Shown here piece by piece: positions 9,649 through 15,296 of a DNA stretch of 47,923 nucleotides. Within the stretch, counting starts at the first letter, position 1; every line of letters starts with the position of its first letter. This DNA comes from Lachnospiraceae bacterium (lineage in GTDB: Bacteria > Bacillota > Clostridia > Lachnospirales > Lachnospiraceae): contig JAFUKJ010000050.1 in the NCBI GenBank assembly GCA_017467805.1, positions 1-47,923 on the forward strand, given 5' to 3'. The position numbers and the translations under genes were made by a program. The notes beneath the pieces are model-generated. The model did no database searches and was not told the origin of the DNA. It saw nothing but the letters and a program-made list of their open reading frames with translations.

Positions 9649-10644
9649 TTAATAGTCTTCTCTATAGCCTGCTAAGAACTCAACGTACTTACCTGTTCCT
9701 ATCGCTACCGCTGTCATAGGATCCTCAGCTGTCATGGTATTGATTCCTGTTCTGGACTCTACCAAATCCTCTAAGCCTCTTAATAAGCTTCCGCCGCCTG
9801 TTAACACAATACCGCGGTCTGCGATATCCGCTGCAAGCTCTGGTGGAGTTTTCTCCAAAACACTGTGAATCGTATCAATAATCTGAGAGGTAGTCTCGCG
9901 TAATGCCTCTTCTGTCTCTTCAGAAGATACACGAATTGTCTTAGGAAGACCAGTTACAAGGTTACGTCCCCTAACGTCCATGTGATCTACTTCTGCCCTC
10001 TTGAATGCTGTTCCGATTTTAATCTTAATGTCTTCTGCTGTTCTTTCACCAATCAAAAGATTGTGTTTCTTTCTCATATAACGAACGATTGCTTCATCGA
10101 AGTCATCGCCTGCTATCTTGATAGATGCACTTACAACAGTTCCTCCAAGAGAGATTACTGCGATATCTGATGTACCACCACCGATATCTACAATCATATT
10201 ACCGCATGGCTTACTGATATCAATACCAGCACCAATTGCTGCTGCAATCGGCTCCTCGATAATAGATACGTCTCTTGCTCCTGCCTGATAGGTAGCATCC
10301 TCTACTGCCTTCTTCTCTACTTCAGTTACACCACTTGGCACACATACAGCGATTCTTGGCTTACGGAATGTTCTCTTGCCAAGAGCCTTCTGAATGAAGT
10401 GCTTCATCATCTGCTCAGTAACCTTATAGTCAGAAATAACTCCCTGACGAAGCGGTCTTACCGCTACGATATTACCAGGTGTTCTACCTAACATTAATCT
10501 TGCATCTTCTCCGATGGCTTTTATTTTATCTGTATCCTTATCAAAAGCTACTACTGAAGGCTCCTTTAAAACGACACCCTTTCCTCTGATATAAACAAGA
10601 ATACTTGCTGTTCCAAGGTCGATTCCAATATCTGTGTACTGCAT
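9649..10644 (-). CDS. Rod-shape-determining actin homologue (MreB/Mbl family)
   Basis: This 331-residue actin-fold ATPase has the phosphate-1 loop DIGIDLGTASILVY, the phosphate-2 loop VDIGGGTSDIAVIS and the adenosine motif VLTGGGSLLRGLE. MreB family filaments guide elongation-phase peptidoglycan synthesis. There is no mreC or mreD next to it; instead it is followed by two flagellar rod genes, which matches the Mbl position in Bacillus. AAAGGGG lies 9 nt before the ATG. It is preceded by a SigA promoter and a SigD-like promoter, suggesting basal plus motility-linked expression. Confidence 0.93.
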   Translation of the reverse strand: MQYTDIGIDLGTASILVYIRGKGVVLKEPSVVAFDKDTDKIKAIGEDARLMLGRTPGNIVAVRPLRQGVISDYKVTEQMMKHFIQKALGKRTFRKPRIAVCVPSGVTEVEKKAVEDATYQAGARDVSIIEEPIAAAIGAGIDISKPCGNMIVDIGGGTSDIAVISLGGTVVSASIKIAGDDFDEAIVRYMRKKHNLLIGERTAEDIKIKIGTAFKRAEVDHMDVRGRNLVTGLPKTIRVSSEETEEALRETTSQIIDTIHSVLEKTPPELAADIADRGIVLTGGGSLLRGLEDLVESRTGINTMTAEDPMTAVAIGTGKYVEFLAGYREDY

Positions 10645-10718
10645 GGCTCTTTGCCCCTTTCTAAAATGGTTATCTATACTTAATTATGCCCAATGTTATC
10701 ATTTTAAACATACAAGCC

Positions 10719-10746
10719 ATTATAACCTAAATATAGCAATTTTCAA
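10719..10746 (-). promoter_or_regulatory. SigA-type promoter for mreB and the flagellar genes
   Basis: On the minus strand TTGAAA (10741-10746), a 16-nt spacer and a perfect TATAAT (10719-10724) point toward mreB, with the start site about 65 nt before its ATG. Confidence 0.75.
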
Positions 10747-10812
10747 AGGGGTTTCCCAGTTTTTTTTACATAAAATCTTAACCTTGCACTCAAAATATGC
10801 CATCTGACATAT

Positions 10813-10840
10813 ATATCGGACACTTTAGCTGATAACTTTA
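10813..10840 (-). promoter_or_regulatory. Probable SigD (sigma-28) promoter upstream of mreB-flhO-flhP
   Basis: On the minus strand TAAAGTTA (TAAA at 10837-10840) is followed, 16 nt after TAAA, by TCCGATAT (10813-10820). The motility sigma consensus is TAAA, 15 nt, GCCGATAT. The match is 4/4 and 7/8 with one extra spacer base. It points into an operon with two rod proteins. Confidence 0.55.
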
Positions 10841-10878
10841 GAGTTATTTTTACATTTTCTGTAAACTAGTTTTTGCAT

Positions 10879-11004
10879 GAGCCATGCACAGCTGAACCGA
10901 ATTGGCTGACGGGAGCTTGCTCACAGGCAGACATATTCGAGTGAAGATGTATACGGCGAAGCCGTCTATGAGCAAGTGCCGTAGGCGCTGCGAATAGGCA
11001 GGCT
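10879..11004 (+). repeat. Structured repeat, copy A
   Basis: The first 87 nt align without gaps to copy B at 11432. Inside are a closing pair TATTCG (10934-10939) with CGAATA (10991-10996), an identical hairpin ACGGC-GAA-GCCGT (10953-10965), and a variable hairpin GTGCC-GTA-GGCGC (10976-10988). The variable hairpin is replaced in copy B by a different sequence that also pairs. It looks like a mobile or non-coding RNA-like element; I do not recognise a named family. Confidence 0.7.
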
Positions 11005-11127
11005 TCATACAAAAACTATTATACTCGCTATTCTTCGCTTTAATTAATATAGGAAAATTATGTAAACTGTGATATATTAAAACCAAATGTACAACTTTGA
11101 TTTTCTGTTTTGGAGAAGGTGTAAAAT

Positions 11128-11376
11128 ATGTTAGATGATATACTTGAATTGATTGTAGATATAATATTTGAAATAGCAACAGTATCGGATAATAAACGAA
11201 CTTTTGCCCGGCTAGCAGGAGGGGTACTTCTGGGGGTATTGATTTGTATATGCGTTCTGCTTATCTTTGGTGGCATAAACACCAATAGCGCACTGCTTAT
11301 TATATCGGGAAGTGCGTTATTAATCGTGATATTGTTTGCATTATTAGCAATAGTTAAATATAAGAAAAAGAAATGA
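11128..11376 (+). CDS. Small two-helix membrane protein of unknown function
   Basis: An 82-residue protein beginning MLDDILELIVDIIFEI. It has an amphipathic acidic N-terminus of about 25 residues, then two close membrane helices (about residues 29-49 and 53-75) and a KYKKKK tail that would stay cytoplasmic. GGAGAAGG lies before the ATG at good spacing, which supports a real gene despite its size. It is the first plus-strand gene after the mreB operon and lies exactly between the two copies of the structured repeat. The function is unknown. Confidence 0.6.
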   Translation: MLDDILELIVDIIFEIATVSDNKRTFARLAGGVLLGVLICICVLLIFGGINTNSALLIISGSALLIVILFALLAIVKYKKKK

Positions 11377-11431
11377 GCAACTTCTAAGTCTGTATGAGAG
11401 TTTGAGAAACAACGGAAATTGAAATCCAGTT

Positions 11432-11557
11432 GAGCCATGCACAGATGGACCGAATTGACTGCTGGGAGCTTGCTCACAAGCAGGCATATTCGAGTACAGA
11501 TGTATACGGCGAAGCCGTACATGAGGAAGTAGCCCGCAAGGGCGGATTCCGAATGGA
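11432..11557 (+). repeat. Structured repeat, copy B
   Basis: It is ungapped over 87 nt with copy A. The closing pair is TATTCG (11487-11492) with CGAATG (11550-11555, final T.G wobble). The constant hairpin ACGGC-GAA-GCCGT is at 11506-11518. The variable hairpin is GCCC-GCAA-GGGC (11532-11543), at the same place as copy A's hairpin but with different bases. Confidence 0.7.
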
Positions 11558-11562
11558 GCATG

Positions 11563-11660
11563 GTGGGGTATAAACCACTTTTATCAACCACTCCTGTACC
11601 CCCGAGGTTGTTGGAGTGGGGTATAAATCACTCTTTTTGGTCGTTTCTGTACCCCCGAAC
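11563..11660 (+). repeat. Two tandem 53-nt units with GGGGTA/TACCCC dyads
   Basis: Unit 1 begins GTGGGGTATAAACCACT at 11563 and closes with TACCCC at 11597-11602. Unit 2 begins GTGGGGTATAAATCACT at 11616 and closes with TACCCC at 11650-11655. An alternative pairing, CCACTCC with GGAGTGG, bridges the two units. The pair directly follows repeat copy B. Confidence 0.7.
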
Positions 11661-11725
11661 TTATTGCTGGCGCAAGTATATAGAAGAACGTAAAAGGCAT
11701 TCTATACCAAGTTCAATCTACAAAA

Positions 11726-11965
11726 TGGGCAATAGTAACTAAGAGAATGCTCTTTGCTACAGCATTGATACTAATTGTGGCAATGGAAACAAAAAGATTA
11801 CTCTTTGCCACAGCATTGATACCAATTGTGGCAATAGCAACAAAAACAATTTTCTTTGCCACAGTAATGATACTAAGTGTGGCAGTAGTAATAAAAAGAC
11901 TACCCTTTGCCACAACATCGATACCGACTGTGGCAATAGTAATAAAAAAGATTGTCCTTGCCACA
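11726..11965 (+). repeat. 51-nt tandem array of four dyad units plus partial ends
   Basis: The exact period is 51 nt. Left arms are at 11754, 11805, 11856 and 11907, with a lone left arm at 11958 and a degenerate right arm near 11727. Each complete unit is TTGCCACA (TTGCTACA in unit 1), 14 nt centred on an invariant ATAC, then TGTGGCAA (TGTGGCAG in unit 3), and an A-rich linker of 21 nt. Arm changes keep pairing through G.U pairs. In units 1 and 2 the inner bases ATTG and CAAT/TAAT extend the stem. Confidence 0.85.
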
Positions 11966-12066
11966 ACCAAAAGTAATTCGCTTCTTCAACTGAATTCAAA
12001 TTCACCTAAGGTATTTAAAATATTTCAGCAATGCTGAGAAATGAAATTTTACGAGGTTTAAGATAA

Positions 12067-12540
12067 ATGAATTTTATTTATATCATATTTATTTTCCTGC
12101 AATGGTCGTGGGGAATTATACAAAATATAGTAGGCCTAATTATGTTTTTAATGAATATTGCCTGCAAGCACTACTACTACAAAGGAACTATTGTAACAGT
12201 ATGGAATAAAGAAGAGTATTGCATGGGCATAGGTATGTTTATTTTTATTAGTGAGAAATGCCCTCAAAGTTCAGATAAGACTTTATCTTTACAAGAAACC
12301 TTTGAAAGAACCCAAGTACATGAATACGGACATACAATTCAATCAATTATATTAGGTCCATTGTTTTTGCTGGTAATTGGAATTCCATCTTGTATTTGGG
12401 CAAATATTCCAAGTATAAAGCGATATAGAAAAAACAATAAAATTTCGTAATATTCATTTTATACCGAAAAATGGGCGAATTATTTAGGCGAACATATGAC
12501 CAAATGTAAATCAATGGGACAAGCAATTATAAATTTTTAG
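12067..12540 (+). pseudogene. HEYGH-motif membrane protein, interrupted by an in-frame TAA
   Basis: The open part (127 residues) has a hydrophobic N-terminus (residues 4-32), the zinc-metalloprotease-like motif HEYGH at 85-89 and a second membrane segment (about 93-113). After TAA at 12448-12450 the same frame continues without interruption for 29 codons (YSFYTEKWANYLGEHMTKCK...) to TAG at 12540. From memory, homologous hypothetical proteins continue with a similar TEKWANxLGE segment, so this looks like a nonsense mutation late in the gene. The lost tail holds glutamates that could have been metal ligands (inference). Whether the 127-residue form is still made is unknown. Confidence 0.7.
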
Positions 12541-12654
12541 TAATTCTTTTTAACAATACACTTAAAAATTTATTTTAGCGGAGAGTATGAAAACTGTTTA
12601 TGCTATAAAGCGAGAACGGCATATATGAGGGAGACAGAAAGGTAAATCTAATAA

Positions 12655-13122
12655 ATGGAAAATAATACTTGGGGAAAAGCGTTTGGTGGAAGCCAAACAC
12701 CAAAAACAAGGGAGTTGCATACGGCTGGGGAAATGCTTCTTCTATTGAGGAATTTGACAAGGGAATTGCAGATGGAAAATATGCGGGTAATGTTCCCGAA
12801 GATATCTCAAGATATGGAAGTTGGAATACAGTTGGTGTGGATTGCTCTGGGCTACTAACAGTATGCTGGGGGATTACCCAAGAAAATTGCCGCAAGAGAT
12901 ATTCCTAATACCGCAAATGTTATTGATATTAGCGAGATTAGACAAGGTGATGTTTTTGCAATTCGTTCACATGTAATGATTTTTAAAGAATTTGTTGATG
13001 ATGAAAAAAGCCAAGTAAGAATTATTGATTCGACAAGAAGTACTGGAAAGGTATCTCAAAGAGAGTTTCTAGTATCAGATCTGTTAGAACAAGGGTATCT
13101 TGTCTACAGAAAACGACAATAG
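12655..13122 (+). pseudogene. NlpC/P60-like cysteine peptidase remnant, truncated and frameshifted
   Basis: Frame 1 (from 12669) reads GVAYGWGN, EEFDKGIADGKYAGNV and VDCSGLLTVCWG, with VDCSG typical of the NlpC/P60 active-site cysteine. At the five-G run 12868-12872 the frame breaks. The next frame continues LPKKIAARDIPNTANVIDIS, GDVFAIRSHVMIF and so on to TAG at 13122, supplying the expected histidine region. One extra G explains the shift. The N-terminus is missing: an in-frame TAA lies just upstream at 12663-12665 and no start with a ribosome binding site is seen. It was probably a cell-wall hydrolase and is now dead. Confidence 0.65.
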
Positions 13123-13178
13123 GGATATGCTCGAAAGTATCCACATTTTAGAATTGATCGAGTTGAAAGCGAGAAGTG

Positions 13179-13202
13179 CTTCTTGAATGATAGTTCAAGA
13201 AG
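13179..13202 (+). terminator. Possible terminator hairpin after the NlpC-like remnant
   Basis: CTTCTTGAA, a 6-nt loop and TTCAAGAAG form a perfect 9-bp stem, but only a short TTTT follows, 7 nt downstream. Confidence 0.4.
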
Positions 13203-13271
13203 AGGTGCTTTTAGAAATACGATAACAAATTAGAATTATCAATACTACCAGAAAAACAAGGAGGAAATACT

Positions 13272-13813
13272 GTGTACAATAATATATTACCAGAGATGTT
13301 AGATAGAAAGATTATATACGAAAGTGATTGGGTTTCTCTTTATTCAGATAAAGTAAAAATGCCAGATGGACGCATTTTTGATACATACCACAAATTGCAC
13401 TATTCTCATGAGTCAGTATGTGTAGTAATCGTTAATGAAAAAATGAAATCTTAATGATACAATCTAAAAGATATGTAACATCGAGATTAGAATGGGAAAT
13501 ACCAGCTGGAAGAATTGAAAATAATGAGAAACCAGAAGAGGCAGCTAGAAGAGAGTGTCTAGAAGAAACGGGATGTACATTGAAAGACTTGAAATTTTTA
13601 TGCTGTCATAATCCAAGTAATGGTATGTCTGATTTGAAGCTTCATGTTTTTGGTGCAAAAGTCGCTACAGAATCAATAGAGATTGATACGAATGAAGTTA
13701 ATGCCAAGAAGTGGGTTTCAAAAGATAATGTAATAGAAATTCTTAGAAACAATGATACTCAGTGTGGTGTTTCAATACTGGCATTGCTGTATGCAATTCA
13801 GTTTTATATTTAA
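13272..13813 (+). pseudogene. Nudix hydrolase split by a one-base deletion
   Basis: The first frame starts with GTG at 13272 behind AAGGAGG and encodes 60 residues with the N-terminal Nudix segment (LYSDKVKMPDGRIFDTYHKLHY). It stops at 13454. The second frame starts at ATG 13454, overlapping the stop as TAATG, and encodes 119 residues with a complete Nudix box: G, 5 residues, E, 7 residues, RECLEETGC. Adding one G after the AAAAA run near 13442 restores a continuous protein of the ADP-ribose pyrophosphatase type. Re-initiation at TAATG could still yield both halves, so function may not be entirely lost. Confidence 0.7.
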
Positions 13814-13879
13814 CAGAAACACAAAAAACAAAACAATATAAGGTACAAAGGAATCGTTTAACTAAAAGAAAGGCCAGAA

Positions 13880-14461
13880 ATGAAAGTATTATTATTATGT
13901 GCAAAAGCATTTGAAACAATGGAATTTAGTGTGTTTATTGATGTTATCGGATGGGCCAGAGAAAGTTTTGGGAATGACGTGCATGTACATACTTGTGGTT
14001 TTCAGAAGAATGTAATAAGTACATTTAATGTCACTGTTCAAATGGATGTTTTGATAGATGAAGTAGATGTAAACGATTATGATGCACTTGCAATTCCAGG
14101 TGGATTTCGAGAGTTTGGATTTAAGGAAGAAGCGTTTCATCCTAAGACACAAGCTTTGATTCGTGCATTTCATGAACAGGGAAAGCCAATTGCAACTGTA
14201 TGCGTAGCGGCATTTGCTCTAGCTGAAAGTGGTATTTTGAAAGGAAAAAGAGCAACCGTTTATCATCTGGATAACGGAAAAACACAGCATGAATAAGCAG
14301 AGTATGGTGTAAATGTAGTCAGCGAACCTATTGTAGTAGATGGAAATATCATTACATCATACTGTCCCGAAACAGCTGCAGGCGTGGCTTTTCAATTACT
14401 CGAAATGCTGGTAGGAACAGAACAAATGCGAGAAGTTAAAAACGCAATGGGATATATTTAA
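13880..14461 (+). pseudogene. DJ-1/PfpI family protein, interrupted by an in-frame TAA
   Basis: The first 138 codons encode a glutamine-amidotransferase-like fold with the acidic loop DYDALAIPGGFREFGF and the nucleophile elbow TVCVAAFALAESGIL that carries the family cysteine. TAA at 14294-14296 interrupts, but the same frame then reads AEYGVNVVSEPIVVDGNIITSY, GVAFQLLEML and so on to TAA at 14461, which is the normal C-terminal third of DJ-1/PfpI proteins. A CAA or GAA codon turned into TAA would explain it. It sits 66 nt after the Nudix fragment and 25 nt before the hydrolase. Confidence 0.75.
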
Positions 14462-14486
14462 GAAATTGAAATTGATGGAGAAAATT

Positions 14487-15239
14487 ATGATAGTACATGA
14501 ATTTATTGATGGAAATAAGCCCACTATGGTATTAGTACATGGAGTTCTTACTCCTTGGCAGGTTTGGACACCACAGATTGCTTCGTTTAAAGAGCATTAT
14601 AATATTTATGCCATAGCACTCAATGCTCACACAGAAGATGCTGCAAGTGAATTTGTTTCGGTGCTGGCAGAAGCCGAAGAAATTGTACAGTATTTTAGCG
14701 CAAAGGATATAGATACAATTGATGTTTTATGCGGGATGTCTCTTGGCGGAAAGATTGCTCACGAAATTTGGAAAAGCGGTAAGTTGAACATTCATAATCT
14801 GATTATGGATGGGGCACCTTTAGTGACATGTCCCAAATTTGCCATAAATATTATGATAAAGAATTATAAGGACATCGTGCATAAGTCAAAAGTAAGAGAC
14901 ACTAAGGTTATAGAGAATTTCAAGAAATATTTCCTACCCGAAAAATACCTAGATAGTTATTTGAAAATAGCAGATTTAATGACTGATACATCAATAGAAA
15001 ACATTGTAACTTCTGTTTTTACAGGAAGTAAAATAGAGGGCGCCGACCATCAAAGCAGAATACTTTTCATTCATGGAACAAAAGGAAATGAAGTTCTATC
15101 AAAGAAAGCGGCCAAACTTATGAAAAAATATTATCCTGCAACGGAGATTGTTTGTTTTAAAGGAGATGCACACTGCTACAAAGCAATTTACCAACCTGAG
15201 AAGTGGATATCCGTTGTAAAAGATTTTTTAGGAAAATAG
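14487..15239 (+). CDS. Alpha/beta-fold hydrolase
   Basis: A 250-residue protein with the oxyanion-loop motif VLVHGVLTP, the nucleophile elbow CGMSLGGKI (serine in G-x-S-x-G) and a C-terminal GDAH supplying the likely catalytic histidine; the acid is probably in the preceding HGTKGNE segment. The substrate is unknown; the closest broad class is MhpC/BioH-like esterases and C-C hydrolases. The frame is open from a TTG at 14466, but GGAG lies 6 nt before ATG 14487, so I chose that start. It follows the broken DJ-1 gene on one transcript and is the only intact enzyme gene of the island. Confidence 0.75.
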   Translation: MIVHEFIDGNKPTMVLVHGVLTPWQVWTPQIASFKEHYNIYAIALNAHTEDAASEFVSVLAEAEEIVQYFSAKDIDTIDVLCGMSLGGKIAHEIWKSGKLNIHNLIMDGAPLVTCPKFAINIMIKNYKDIVHKSKVRDTKVIENFKKYFLPEKYLDSYLKIADLMTDTSIENIVTSVFTGSKIEGADHQSRILFIHGTKGNEVLSKKAAKLMKKYYPATEIVCFKGDAHCYKAIYQPEKWISVVKDFLGK

Positions 15240-15278
15240 AAAAACAAGGCTTATTCGGTTCCCCGAATAAGCCTTGTT
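15239..15278. terminator. Bidirectional terminator between the hydrolase and uvrA
   Basis: AACAAGGCTTATTCGG, loop TTCC and its perfect 16-nt complement. The minus-strand side is followed by a T-rich tract, so it mainly ends uvrB-uvrA. The plus side has a weaker tail. Confidence 0.85.
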
Positions 15279-15296
15279 AATAGGCACTTATTGTCA

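Larger units (their letters stand above)
10645..11127. other. Intergenic region between mreB and the accessory island
   Basis: There is no convincing gene here. It holds the mreB promoters (10719-10840), repeat copy A (10879-11004) and the leader of the small membrane protein. Minus-strand open frames over the repeat are shadows of it. Confidence 0.7.
11377..12066. other. Gene-free, repeat-rich region
   Basis: This stretch holds repeat copy B, the tandem GGGGTA dyads and the 51-nt hairpin array. Open frames within it (11747-12037 on plus, 11713-11970 on minus) are by-products of a repeat whose period is a multiple of three and lack ribosome binding sites. No real gene is supported. Confidence 0.65.

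Noticed and set aside
10850-11591. Minus-strand open frames of 109 and 177 residues that share a similar peptide
   Set aside because: The shared peptide is just repeat copies A and B read backwards. Most differences change the amino acid, and neither frame has a ribosome binding site.
11726-11965. Possible CRISPR array
   Set aside because: The would-be spacers are similar to each other, the period is 51 nt with paired arms inside the unit, and no cas gene is present.
11747-12037. A 96-residue open frame made of a 17-residue hydrophobic repeat (and an 85-residue one on the opposite strand)
   Set aside because: Both are open only because the DNA repeat has a 51-nt period. There is no ribosome binding site, and constraint lies on the dyad arms rather than on codons.
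12575-12895. A 106-residue minus-strand open frame
   Set aside because: It lies antisense to the NlpC/P60-like remnant, whose conserved motifs read on the plus strand.
12448-14296. Programmed recoding of the in-frame TAA codons
   Set aside because: TAA is not the selenocysteine (TGA) or pyrrolysine (TAG) codon, neighbouring core genes use TAA normally as stop, and nearby frameshifts point to decay.
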